Shown in pieces: positions 54,439 to 63,935 of a DNA stretch of 64,000 nt. Under the pieces are notes generated by a model. It was given only the letters and a program-made list of their open reading frames with translations, made no database searches and was not told the DNA's origin. How positions within the stretch are numbered: the stretch's first letter is position 1; each line of letters begins with the position of its first letter. This stretch comes from JBBSDP01 sp963754335. Its GTDB lineage: Bacteria > Planctomycetota > Phycisphaerae > Tepidisphaerales > Tepidisphaeraceae. The stretch lies in the NCBI GenBank assembly GCA_963754335.1, contig CAVWFQ010000010.1, positions 1,785,131 through 1,849,130 on the forward strand, read 5' to 3'. Position numbers and translations under genes: made by a program.

Positions 54439-56421
54439 TTGCTTTCAACATTCACAGCACCCACCGCATTGCGCGAGCCGGTCGGTACGCGTTCTGCGAT
54501 CCAATACAGGCCTGATATAGACGGCTTGAGGGCTTTTGCAGTCATCGCGGTCGTACTATTTCACGCCGGGCTTGGCTGCCCAGGCGGGTACGTTGGCGTC
54601 GATATTTTCTTCGTGATCTCCGGCTTCCTGATCACCTCGATCATTTTGCCGCAGATTGTCAGTTCGGAATTCAGCCTTCTCGGTTTTTGGGAGCGGCGGA
54701 TCCGACGTATCGCGCCGGCTCTGACGGTAACGGTATTCGCCGTGATCGTCGTGGCCTGGCGTTTATACCTGCCGAGTGATTTTGATCGCGTCGGTCGCGC
54801 CGTCGTCGCTCAGTCGCTTCTGATATCGAACATCTTCTACTGGCGGATCGCCGCGTACTTTGGCCCAGACACGGAAACGCTGCCGCTGGTGCATACCTGG
54901 TCGCTCGCGGTCGAGGAACAGTTTTACATCCTGATGCCGCTATTGCTGATGTGGCTCGCCGGCGTGCGTAAATCGTGGATCGCCCCGGCGATCATCATCG
55001 GCGCATTAGCGTCATTCGGATTGAATCTCTTGCTCACCCCGAGGCATAGCTTCACCGCTTTTTATCTGTTGCCGACCCGAGCGTGGGAATTGTTGCTCGG
55101 ATCGATACTCGCGGCATATCCGACCTGGGGAAAGTCGTCTCCACGATGGCTATGCGAATTGGCGGGGTGGACCGGGTTAATCGCCATGAGCCTGGCGGTC
55201 GCGATCTTCAACCGCTACACGCATTTCCCCGGAATCGCGGCCTTGTTGCCCTGCGGGGGCGCGGCGACATTCATCTGGAGTGGCCGCGTCGAGCCCAGGA
55301 ATTCGGCCAACCGTTTTCTGGCCCTTTTTCCGTTCGTCGCGATCGGACGCGTCTCGTATTCCTTTTATCTTTTTCACTGGCCGGCCCTCGTCTTCCCAAT
55401 CTATTGTTTCGGTGCTGAAATCACTCCTGCCTGGCGGATTGGAATTATTTTCGCCGCCCTGGTCCTGTCGATTCTCTCCTGGCTGGTAATCGAAACGCCC
55501 TTCCGCAAACGCCGCATGCTCCTTGGCAGGCGGGCTCTGTTTATCGGCGCTGCTGCGTCCGTCATCGTCCTGCTTTCACTTGGGATTGCGGTTCGACTAG
55601 GCCATGGGCTGCCTTCCCGTTTCGACGCCGAAGCCCTCCGATATGCGGCCGCCGAAAATGACAATGCATTCCGAAATGAGGTTTCAGCCGAAGCTGCGGA
55701 CGCGGGAGATTTTCCGCGATGCGGCGCATCGAACGCCCCCATCGGCTGTCTGGTTTGGGGCGATAGCCATGCAATGGCGTTGATGCCGGTGATCGACGAC
55801 ATCTGCCGGGATAACGGAATTGGATTAATTCAAGCCACCCATTCCAGCACGGCGCCACTTTTGGGTTTTCAGAGCAGCGGGGAATGGTCGCTTCAGGGTC
55901 AATCGTCGGAATTCAATGACGCAGTCACTCGATTCATTGCCTCCAAACACATTCCGATCGTCGTGATCACCGCCAATTGGTCAGGATACGCCACCGATCC
56001 TCATTTTGCGGGTGCCCTGAGCAACACAATAGCCCGCTTACAAGGATTGGGAGCCCGGGTGTTCGTCTTGAAAGACGTGCCATCCCAGGCTGGAAACGTG
56101 CCGCGACAGTTGTCATTGTCGCAGCGTATTGGCCGCAGCGTCGATTCCATCGGCATCCCGCTTTCAGCACATCGCTTGCGGCAGCAGACGGCGGATCAAC
56201 TTTTAGATCGGATCGCTGGACCGACTGTTATTGTCCTTGATCCCTCGCATTACCTGACTGACGAGAGTGGTCTTTGTCGCGCCGAATTCGATGGCCAACC
56301 GATGTATTGGGATTCGCATCATTTGTCGATCAAGGGAAGCCGGCGATTGCTGCCGCTGTTTGCCCCGCTGCTTCAAGAAATCTCCGCAATCCAAAAGGGT
56401 AGGGTAACTGAATCCCGCTGA
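54439..56421 (+). CDS. Membrane acyltransferase family 3 fused to an SGNH domain (OafA/YrhL-like)
   Basis: A 660-residue protein with about ten membrane helices starting YRPDIDGLRAFAVIAVVLFHAG, GGYVGVDIFFVISGFLITS, and ending with ETPFRKRR. The catalytic His of the RPxIDGLR...H region and the WSLAVEEQFY segment are both present. The C-terminal periplasmic part is an SGNH domain (VWGDSHAMALMPV, and MYWDSHHLSIKGSRRL with its Asp-x2-His). Such fusions O-acetylate cell-surface polysaccharides or peptidoglycan. The start at 54439 is consistent with family length. Confidence 0.88.
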   Translation: MLSTFTAPTALREPVGTRSAIQYRPDIDGLRAFAVIAVVLFHAGLGCPGGYVGVDIFFVISGFLITSIILPQIVSSEFSLLGFWERRIRRIAPALTVTVFAVIVVAWRLYLPSDFDRVGRAVVAQSLLISNIFYWRIAAYFGPDTETLPLVHTWSLAVEEQFYILMPLLLMWLAGVRKSWIAPAIIIGALASFGLNLLLTPRHSFTAFYLLPTRAWELLLGSILAAYPTWGKSSPRWLCELAGWTGLIAMSLAVAIFNRYTHFPGIAALLPCGGAATFIWSGRVEPRNSANRFLALFPFVAIGRVSYSFYLFHWPALVFPIYCFGAEITPAWRIGIIFAALVLSILSWLVIETPFRKRRMLLGRRALFIGAAASVIVLLSLGIAVRLGHGLPSRFDAEALRYAAAENDNAFRNEVSAEAADAGDFPRCGASNAPIGCLVWGDSHAMALMPVIDDICRDNGIGLIQATHSSTAPLLGFQSSGEWSLQGQSSEFNDAVTRFIASKHIPIVVITANWSGYATDPHFAGALSNTIARLQGLGARVFVLKDVPSQAGNVPRQLSLSQRIGRSVDSIGIPLSAHRLRQQTADQLLDRIAGPTVIVLDPSHYLTDESGLCRAEFDGQPMYWDSHHLSIKGSRRLLPLFAPLLQEISAIQKGRVTESR

Positions 56422-56455
56422 TTGCGGGTTGATGGCTCCCAACGGATGCACCCCT

Positions 56456-58978
56456 ATGCAAGATCTCGCGATGCTCTTCAAACATATCATTCTGCAGATC
56501 GTTACGATCCTCATCACAACTCAGGCGACTGCGATTTACGCTCAGACGACCGCACCCACCTCAATGCTCGAGTGGACGAACCGGACCTTCGCTGGCGAGA
56601 CGCCAAAATCGACTGCGCCGGACACCCAGCCTTCCATCACCGTTCGCCGGCAGGATTACGGCCAACTCGAGCGTGGCCGATCGGTCATGAAGCAACCGCT
56701 GCTGATTGGCAGCGTAACTTTCCAGCATGGATTAGGAACACACGCCAATAGCGACCTGCTCGTGACATTGCCAAACGGCACAAAGACTTTTGAAGCGAAA
56801 ATCGGTGTTGACAGCGATCACAACGCCGGCGGAACCGTCGTCTTCTCAGTGGAAGCCGGCGGAAAAGAGTTGTTTCGCTCTGATGTCCTGCGCGGCGGGG
56901 CTCAACCGGTGAGCGTTCATGTCGATCTTCCGGAAAATACGCGAACCTTAACCCTGAAAGCGGATACGACGCCCGACGGCCCATCCGCGGATCACGCCGA
57001 TTGGGCTGATGCGAAAGTCGTTACCGCCGACGGCTCACTTGTTTGGTTCGATGAACTGCCGATCCGCGCGGCGCAAGCTCCGACCGAATTCCTCCCTGCC
57101 AATGAGCTTCCTTTCTCGTTCGTGTATGGCGGCCGATCCTCCCGGGAACTATTGGCCGGCTGGGAGCGGAAAGCGCTTGAACCCAACCACACGCCGGCCG
57201 GCGCGACGCAGAGGATCCAGTGGAGCGATACGAAAACGGGTCTGAAACTCGTTGCCGACCTAACGCCGCTCCCGGACTTTCCGGCTGTTGAATGGGTGCT
57301 TCATTTTCACAATACGGGCACCGCAGACACGCCGATCCTCGAAAACGTGCAGGTGCTCGACCAGATCCTTGGGACAGGACCTGCAGATTCCCCGCTCACA
57401 CTGGATCGGATCAATGGCAGCACGGCAGGGGAAAACGATTTTGTTCCACAGCAACATGAATTGAAGCCAGGTGACACAGTGCGGCTCGCCCCGCACGGTG
57501 GCCGATCTTCCGATGGTACGTTTCCCTTTTTTAATCTGCGCACCGCGGACGGCGGCGTTTTCGTGGCCCTTGGATGGACGGGGCAGTGGTCGGCGTCATT
57601 GAATCGTTTTGAAAATGGCACTTCGCGCGTCCAGGCGGGAATGGAGCTGACGCACCTGAAGCTGCATCCCGGCGAATCCATCCGCACACCGAGAATCTTG
57701 CTGCTTCGATGGAAAGGTGATGTTGACGACGCCCACAATCTCTTTCGGCGAATGATGCTGGCTCATTATCAGCCGAAGCTGGAGGGTGCACCGGTGAAGC
57801 TGGCCATCGGTGCGCAATCGTTCAATAGCTGGTATCTCGGAAAACGCTCGGAATGGGCGACGGAAGCCGGTCAGCTCGCGTCGGCGAAGATCAATCAGTC
57901 GATCGGCGCTGATACGCTCTGGATGGACGCCGGCTGGTTTCCCGGCGGCTTTCCCAATGGCGTGGGCAACTGGGTTCCGCGGCCCAACGATTTTCCCCAT
58001 GGCCTCAAACCCGTGGGAGAAGAATGCAAAAAACTCGGCCTGCGTTTCCTGGTCTGGTTCGAGCCGGAACGGGTCGCGCCGGGAACACAGCTTGCCAGCG
58101 AACATCCCGAATTTATCCTTGGCGGAAAAGCCGGCGGCCTTTTCAATCTGGGCGACGAGAAAGCACGCCGATACATGACCGATCTTCTCGATCATTACAT
58201 CACCGACTGGGGACTATCCTGCTACCGCGAAGATTTCAACATGGAGCCGCTCCCCTACTGGCGGCAAAACGATCCCGCCGACCGCCAGGGCATCACCGAG
58301 ATCCGGCATGTTGAAGGGCTCTATGCGATGTGGGACGAGCTGCGGGCAAAACATCCCGGGCTTTACATCGACAACTGTGCCTCCGGCGGACGCCGGATTG
58401 ATCTGGAAACGTGCAGGCGGGCTGTTGTCCAGACGCGCAGCGACAGCGAAGGCGGCCCCGGCCGGGCCGACTGGGAGCAGTCACAGACGTGGGGATTGAG
58501 CCAATACGTTCCGTTAAACGCATCTTTCACCTGGGATTTGACCACCTACGATTTCCGCAGTTATGCCACCGGCGGATTTCTCGGGGAGTGGGACATCCTC
58601 GATCCGAAATTTCCGGCCGACTCCGTTCGCGCCGGGTTCGCGGAAATTCGCGCCAACCAGAAGTACTGGACCGGCGACTATTACCCGCTGACCCCGTGGA
58701 CCATGGCCGCGGACAAATGGATGGCGTATCAGTTTCATCTACCCGATCTCAACGCGGGAATGGTGCTCGCGTTCCGCCATGCGCAGTCTCCCGAAGCGTC
58801 GCTTCGAGTGACGTTGCACGGGATAAATCCGCAAGCGGCCTACGAGGTGGAGTTTGTCGACGAAGATCGCAAGAGCGTTAGCCGCGTCTTGAGCGGGCGG
58901 GAACTGGCATCGCTGAAGTTACAGGTTCCGCGACAACGCGCGAGCATTTTGGTGCGATATCGAATGACACCGAAATGA
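56456..58978 (+). CDS. Alpha-galactosidase, GH36, with N-terminal NPCBM domain
   Basis: Signal peptide, then an NPCBM-type carbohydrate-binding domain (SVTFQHGLGTHANSDLLV, FEAKIGVDSDHNAGGTV), a beta-sandwich, and the GH36 barrel. The latter shows DTLWMDAGWF, RFLVWFEPERV, the nucleophile Asp in CYREDFNMEPL, YIDNCASGGRRIDLE, and the acid Asp in QTRSDSEGG. The closing beta domain is complete. It releases terminal alpha-galactose from plant or algal oligosaccharides. I start at 56456 (MQDLAMLFKH); 56429 and 56471 are alternatives. It follows the acyltransferase by 34 nt. Confidence 0.9.
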   Translation: MQDLAMLFKHIILQIVTILITTQATAIYAQTTAPTSMLEWTNRTFAGETPKSTAPDTQPSITVRRQDYGQLERGRSVMKQPLLIGSVTFQHGLGTHANSDLLVTLPNGTKTFEAKIGVDSDHNAGGTVVFSVEAGGKELFRSDVLRGGAQPVSVHVDLPENTRTLTLKADTTPDGPSADHADWADAKVVTADGSLVWFDELPIRAAQAPTEFLPANELPFSFVYGGRSSRELLAGWERKALEPNHTPAGATQRIQWSDTKTGLKLVADLTPLPDFPAVEWVLHFHNTGTADTPILENVQVLDQILGTGPADSPLTLDRINGSTAGENDFVPQQHELKPGDTVRLAPHGGRSSDGTFPFFNLRTADGGVFVALGWTGQWSASLNRFENGTSRVQAGMELTHLKLHPGESIRTPRILLLRWKGDVDDAHNLFRRMMLAHYQPKLEGAPVKLAIGAQSFNSWYLGKRSEWATEAGQLASAKINQSIGADTLWMDAGWFPGGFPNGVGNWVPRPNDFPHGLKPVGEECKKLGLRFLVWFEPERVAPGTQLASEHPEFILGGKAGGLFNLGDEKARRYMTDLLDHYITDWGLSCYREDFNMEPLPYWRQNDPADRQGITEIRHVEGLYAMWDELRAKHPGLYIDNCASGGRRIDLETCRRAVVQTRSDSEGGPGRADWEQSQTWGLSQYVPLNASFTWDLTTYDFRSYATGGFLGEWDILDPKFPADSVRAGFAEIRANQKYWTGDYYPLTPWTMAADKWMAYQFHLPDLNAGMVLAFRHAQSPEASLRVTLHGINPQAAYEVEFVDEDRKSVSRVLSGRELASLKLQVPRQRASILVRYRMTPK

Positions 58979-59115
58979 CACGAGTCGATGCGCAACAAAA
59001 CCCTGCTCTTCCATTGCTGAAATTTACATCGATTCCGGCTCAGGGGTGAGGGGTTACGTTCAGCAACTTCGATTTGCCGTCTAAATAGTCGAGCTGAACA
59101 GTTTCCGTATGCGAC

Positions 59116-59251
59116 CAGCTGCGTCAGGAATATTCGAAATGTTGGATGTCCCCTTTTCCGTGTCCCAGCTGCGTCAGGAATATTCGAAATGTTGGATGTC
59201 CCCTTTTCCGTGTCCCCTTTTCCGTGTCTGTCCCCTTTTCCGTGTCTGGGG
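59116..59251. repeat. Tandem 50-bp duplication plus CCCCTTTTCCGTGTC array
   Basis: A 50-bp unit beginning CAGCTGCGTCAGGAATATT is duplicated at 59116 and 59166. It is followed by three further CCTTTTCCGTGTC copies up to 59251. Units of GTCCCC/GGGGAC character are typical of REP-type sequences left near RAYT transposases. No gene is seen from 58979 to 59269 other than this array. Confidence 0.7.
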
Positions 59252-59269
59252 CCTTCCTGACACCGTATC

Positions 59270-60771
59270 CTATGGACGTGGAGACTTATCACCAAGCTGC
59301 GCGATGGATCGCAGCGATCGAGCGACATCGACATCGTGGGACGCGGCGGCTTCGACTTGCGAAGACGACGCTTCCTGGCCATCGAGATAATATTGGGCGG
59401 GTTGCCTGAGATGACCCTGGTCATCCCACGCGCTGGCTTTGCCGATCACTTTTCCCTTTCGGAAGTACCCTTCGTCTACCAGCGCGCCGTCCTCGTTGTA
59501 CTGTCGGCTGGGACCATCGAGCAGGCCGTTCTCATAGTCGGCGTCGTTGGCAAGAGCCCCGGACGCCGACCACTGGCGTTCAACGCCGTGCTTTTTACCC
59601 GCGATCAATGGGCATTCTGATTTTCGCCTTCCATCCTTGTAGTAGCTACGCAGGATGCCTGTGCCTTTTCGGAGGACATCTGTTGGCAATGATCGGCCTT
59701 CTTCGTCCCAGTAGTGGCAGGTTCCATCGACCAGGCCATCGACATAAGGCCTTCCCTGTGAAAGCCGACCATTTTCATGCCATGCACGTTCAAGCCCGTT
59801 GCGGACTGTCTCCGAGTCCCTCAAATACTCATATTGCTGGCCGTCACTGTAATAAAAGCGATACCCGATGATTCTCTGATCGTGGATCAGCGCCATCTTG
59901 CGGCCGGCGCTTTTAGGTTCCATCGGGATTTCCAGCTCAACGGCGTCGGCCGGCATGGGCGCGGGCGCGTAGTCAGCGGGAGCTTTTGGGCCGGGGCCAG
60001 AGCCATGGACTCCAGCGACCGGGCGATATCCGCGTCGGCGGCTTCTCCTTGTTGCAATTCCGTGAGCGGCACGGCCTCGCCATCGATTTCGTATCGCGTG
60101 CCCTCTTGACGATCGATGGTTCCGTCGGCTTTCCAAAACGTGAGGACGCCGAGCGACTTGCCGCGCCGATCGTAACTCTCCATCTCTAACTGACCGTCGG
60201 CCTGATAAACGCGATCGAAACCGTCTTGAAGCCCGTTTTCGAAGTTGCAATCACTCCGCAATACGCCGCCCTCGGTCCAGCTTCGCTCCACCCCATGTTT
60301 CATACCCAAAACAAACGGGCATTCCGATTTCACTTGTCCCGTAGAATAGTACTCATGCAAGACGCCACAGCCATTGTGCACCATGTCATCCGGCAGCTGC
60401 CGCCCATTCACATCCCAATATTGACAAGCGCCGTTTACATGGCCGTTAAGGTAGGGCCGAATTTGCTTCAGTTGGCCGTTGTCGTACCAGCGTCGTTGCC
60501 AGCCATGGAGCACTCGTCCATACGCAAAGGTCTCCTCGGCGAGCTTGCCATTTACATAATAAAGACGGAAACCGATCATCTTCCGATCGAGGACGAGGGA
60601 CATCTTCCGGTCGATGACTGAGTCCGGCTTAATGACTGCTTCTAGCTCCACTGTGCCTGACGGCGCAGTCGTCGGCGCAGTCGTCGGTGATGCCTCCGAG
60701 TCTACACCAAGGGCGAAGATCGGAACGATTACAAGGATCGCAGCCAGAAAGATCTCTTCAACCCTATGCAT
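59270..60771 (-). CDS. Exported MORN-repeat protein with two tandem modules (one frame break)
   Basis: The start at 60771 opens a leader (EIFLAAILVIVPIFALG) and a MORN-type module: RWYDNGQLKQIRPYLNGHVN, YYSTGQVKSECPFVLGMKHG, NFENGLQDGFDRVYQADGQL. The frame breaks in a run of A residues near 59985; five instead of four A restores APAQKAPADYAPAPMPADAV. It continues into a second, homologous module (RAWHENGRLSQGRPYVDGLV, YYKDGRRKSECPLIAGKKHG, ADYENGLLDGPSRQYNEDG). The two modules are about 40 percent alike by eye, so this is an internal duplication. The usual role of such repeats is protein or lipid interaction. Confidence 0.7.
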
Positions 60772-60944
60772 GGCGGTATTGACCTCTTTATGGCGTTAAC
60801 CGAACCCTAAAATGCCTTTGGGGAAGAAAATGAACACTCTTCGCCACCCGATCCCGGTCGAGTTTACTTTGGGTGTCAGTGATATAGTGATCGACCATGT
60901 CACTAATCATGTCTGCTTCATCGGTGTCATCAATTCCTAGGCCA

Positions 60945-61057
60945 GGGAATCCTAAACGGGACAACTCTGGGAATCCTAAACGGGGAATCCTAAACGGGAC
61001 AACTCTGGGGAATCCTAAACGGGACAACTCTGGGGAATCCTAAACGGGACAACTCTG
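60945..61057. repeat. Array of CCTAAACGGGACAACTCT units
   Basis: Four full copies and one truncated copy of a ~25-bp unit (GGAAT plus CCTAAACGGGACAACTCT) lie between the MORN gene and a RAYT remnant. This is the pattern of REP sequences next to their RAYT transposase. 60772-60944 has no supported gene. Confidence 0.75.
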
Positions 61058-61061
61058 AATT

Positions 61062-61209
61062 CTATCCACCTTGTTCTCTTTTGCGTGGCGGGCGACCGCG
61101 CTTGAGCGGTTCACGCCAGCCCAGCGTCTGCCTATAGCGTTCGATCCAGCGCTCGCTCCCGTAAGGCCGGCTCTCTTTCATGCAACGCAAGATCGCTGCT
61201 TCCTCCGCG
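61062..61209 (-). pseudogene. C-terminal remnant of a REP-associated tyrosine transposase (RAYT)
   Basis: The minus-strand frame, ending at TAG 61062-61064, contains ILRCMKESRPYGSERWIERY and LGWREPLKRGRPPRKR, the conserved C-terminal end of RAYT (IS200/IS605-related Y1) transposases. The frame is cut where the IS21 end begins, and the catalytic HUH and Tyr part is missing. The REP-like array at 60945-61057 lies directly beside it. Confidence 0.7.
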
Positions 61210-61323
61210 TGTCATTGAGCGCTCAAAACCCGCCACCTCTGAGCGCTTCAAAACCCGCCACTTTGAGACGGAAGGGATTGGGCCTTACGGTTCACCGGCG
61301 AAGCTCGCCGGGAATGGACCGGG

Positions 61324-63025
61324 ATGGCCAATCAGCTCAAGATGGTGGATGTCGTATCGATTTTGACATTACATGCCCGCGGGTGGTCGTGTCGGCGGAT
61401 TGCCCGGGAACTGGGGGTGGATCGCGATGCGGTGAGTCGGCACGTGAAGTTATCGGCCGCCGGAGCCGGCACTCCCGGCGGAGGGGCTCAGCCGCCCGGG
61501 GTTTCAAAACCCGCCACTGAAGCGCTCGCCGGGATCGGCGTCGATTCCGAGGCGGACGAATCAAAACCCGCCAGCGAAGCGCTCACCGGGATTTTCACCG
61601 ATCCTGCCGAGCACGAGTCAAAACCCGCCACTGAAGCGCTCACCGGGATTTTGGCGGGCCAAGAGGCTGTTTCAACGGCCGGCGGGCGCGGTGCCGAGCT
61701 GGCGCCCGCCCGCAGTCGCTGCGCACCGTGGCGGCCATTCATCATCGATCAGCTTGCCGCCGGCCACAGTGCCCAGCGGATTTACCAGGACCTGGTGAGC
61801 GATCACGGTTATGTCGGCAGTTACCACAGTGTCCGCCGGATGGCGCGGAAGCTGAACCATGCTCCAGGCGGTCTTCCGTTCCGTCGGATGGAGTGCTCGG
61901 CGGGAGACGAGGCACAGGTGGATTTTGGGAGCGGAGCGCGGATCGTCGGGGCTGACGGCCGGCGCCACCGCAGCCATGTCTTTCGCATTGTCCTGAGCCA
62001 CAGCCGCAAGGGGTACAGCGAGGCGGTGGACCGGCAGACCACCGACAACTTTCTGCGTTGTCTGGAGAACGCCTTCCATCACTTTGGTGGCGTTCCCCGC
62101 ACGCTGGTGATCGACAATCTCCGCGCGGCGGTTGCCCGGGCCGATTGGTATGAGCCGGAGCTGTGTCCCAAGGCGGCGAGCTTTGCCGTCCACTACGGCA
62201 TCGCCATCCTGCCGGCCAAGCCGTACACGCCCCGGCACAAGGGGAAGGTGGAACGGGGCATCGGCTATGTGAAAGGCAATGCCCTGCGGGGGCGAACCTT
62301 TGCTTCGCTTTCCGAGCAGAACGCTTACCTCGCGCAGTGGGAATCATCGGTGGCGGACCTGCGCATCCACGGCACGACCAAGCGTCAGGTGCGCGAGGCC
62401 TTCGAGCAGTCGGAGCGTGGCGCGCTGCTGGCACTTCCCGCCGGGCGCTTCGAGCTGTTCCAGGAGGCGCAGCGCTGCGTGCATCGCGACGGGCACGTGG
62501 AGGTCAAGCGTGCTTACTACTCGGTGCCGCCGGAGTTTGTGGGGCAGAGGGTATGGGTCCGTTTTGACGGGCGGGTGGTAAGAATCTTTGACTTAAAGAT
62601 GCAGCAGATCGCGCTGCACGTACAGCATGAGCCGGGCCGCTTCAGCACGCATGCCCCGCACATCGCCGCCGAGAAGCGAAGCAAGGTGGAGCGTGGGGCG
62701 GCGTGGCTGATCGAGCAGGCCGGCCGATTGGGCCCGCATGCGCGGGCTTGGGCCGAGTCGATGATTCAGGAACGTGGAGTGGAGGCGATGCGGGCGCTGG
62801 TCGGGCTCAACAATCTGGGCCAGCGTTATCCGGCCCGAACAGATCGACCAGGCGTGCCAGATCGCCCACGGCCACGGCGCCTGGCGGCTGCGGGTGGTGC
62901 GGGAACTTCTCGAGCGTCGCCAGCCGGCGCAGGAACAGGGGCAACTTCCCTTCATCAGCGAGCATCCGATCATCCGGCCTCTCTCCGATTACACCCAGCT
63001 GATTCGCGAGGCGTTTACCCAATAA
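61324..63025 (+). CDS. istA: IS21 transposase IstA (one frame break)
   Basis: HTH start ILTLHARGWSCRRIARELGV, then a linker with three in-frame repeats, then the DDE core: EAQVDFGS (Asp), LVIDNLRAAV (Asp) and HKGKVERGIGYVKG (Glu). A Mu-type C-terminal beta-barrel follows (YYSVPPEFVGQRVWVRF). The frame is lost near 62832 in GGCCCGAAC; one more C gives YPAPEQIDQACQIAHGHGAW and the natural end at 63025. The linker repeats SKPATEALTGI are 19 codons long and encode DNA identical to the element ends. Confidence 0.85.
61504..61655 (+). repeat. Three 57-bp tandem units inside istA carrying terminal-repeat sequence
   Basis: TCAAAACCCGCCA begins at 61504, 61561 and 61618, exactly 57 nt (19 codons) apart, each followed by (C/G)-GAAGCGCT and CCGGGAT. 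The same 13-mer is at both element ends (61223, 61248, and inverted at 63980). Thus transposase-binding-type repeats continue into the coding sequence. Confidence 0.85.
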
Positions 63026-63053
63026 CCATTTTTCAAGAACAGGAGTGTGCATC

Positions 63054-63935
63054 ATGAACACGGGACTTTCACAAGCGATCCGACAGCTTCATCTCTCGGG
63101 CCTGGCCGCCAGCCTGGAGGTGCGGCTCAGCGAGGCCAGCGGCAATCGCCTCACCCACGAGCAGTTCCTGGAGCTGGTGCTCCAGGATGAACTGGCCGTG
63201 CGCGGCGGAAGACAGGTGCAGCGGCGGGTGAAGGCCGCCTCATTCCGGGAGGTCAAGAACCTCGATGAGTTTGACTTTGGCTTCAACCCCTCGATCCAGC
63301 GCAAGCGTGTCAGCGATCTGGCCACCTGCATTTTTGTCCGCCGGAAGCAGGACGTGCTGCTGCTGGGTCCTCCGGGCGTGGGCAAGAGCTTTCTAGCCCA
63401 GGCCATCGGCCATCAGGCGATCAAGGCCGGGTTCCTGGTGCTCTATCGTTCGATCTTCGATCTGGCCCGCGACTTCCTCGATGAATCGGCCGAAGGCGCT
63501 GCCGCCCAGAACAAACTGCTGGCCCGCTATCTCAAGCCGGACCTGCTGATCATCGACGACATGGGGATGAAGCAGTTGCCCCGGCGCAGTGGCGAGTGCC
63601 TGCTGCAGATCATCCTGCGCCGTCATGAAAACCGCTCGACGATGATGACCAGCAACCGACCGCTGGAAGACTGGGCCAAACTGATCGGTGACGTGCCGGC
63701 GGCCACCGCCATCCTCGACCGTTTTCTCCAGCATTCCCAGGTAATGAACATCACCGGGCGAAGCTATCGGCTCAAAGACCACGCACGTATCGCGGAACAG
63801 AAAGAGCTGAAAGGCCGGCGGAGTACCGCCGACGGTGAAGGGTGCTCCCCCCCGGAAGACACCAACGCCCATCTGGCAGTATCCTCTGAGGGGGGGCCGG
63901 AGCGGCATCGCACGACCCGTCGCGAAACCAAATAA
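63054..63935 (+). CDS. istB: IS21 helper ATPase IstB
   Basis: AAA+ ATPase that helps IstA choose targets: Walker A LLGPPGVGKSFLA, Walker B DLLIIDDMG, the MTSNRPLEDWAKL sensor region, and GRSYRLKDHARI near the end. The ATG at 63054 has CAGGAG upstream. The last 35 residues (STADGEGCSPPEDTNAHLA on) are an unusual polar tail beyond the normal IstB end. 29 nt separate it from istA. Confidence 0.88.
   Translation: MNTGLSQAIRQLHLSGLAASLEVRLSEASGNRLTHEQFLELVLQDELAVRGGRQVQRRVKAASFREVKNLDEFDFGFNPSIQRKRVSDLATCIFVRRKQDVLLLGPPGVGKSFLAQAIGHQAIKAGFLVLYRSIFDLARDFLDESAEGAAAQNKLLARYLKPDLLIIDDMGMKQLPRRSGECLLQIILRRHENRSTMMTSNRPLEDWAKLIGDVPAATAILDRFLQHSQVMNITGRSYRLKDHARIAEQKELKGRRSTADGEGCSPPEDTNAHLAVSSEGGPERHRTTRRETK

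Noticed and set aside
59116..59251. CRISPR-like array
   Set aside because: The units are adjacent with no unique spacers of constant length, and there are no cas genes nearby.
60788..61027. Minus-strand frame through the repeat array (MORN upstream region)
   Set aside because: Its start lies in the REP-like array and repeats the RLGFP pattern of that array. The second part looks gene-like but has no family match and no ribosome site.
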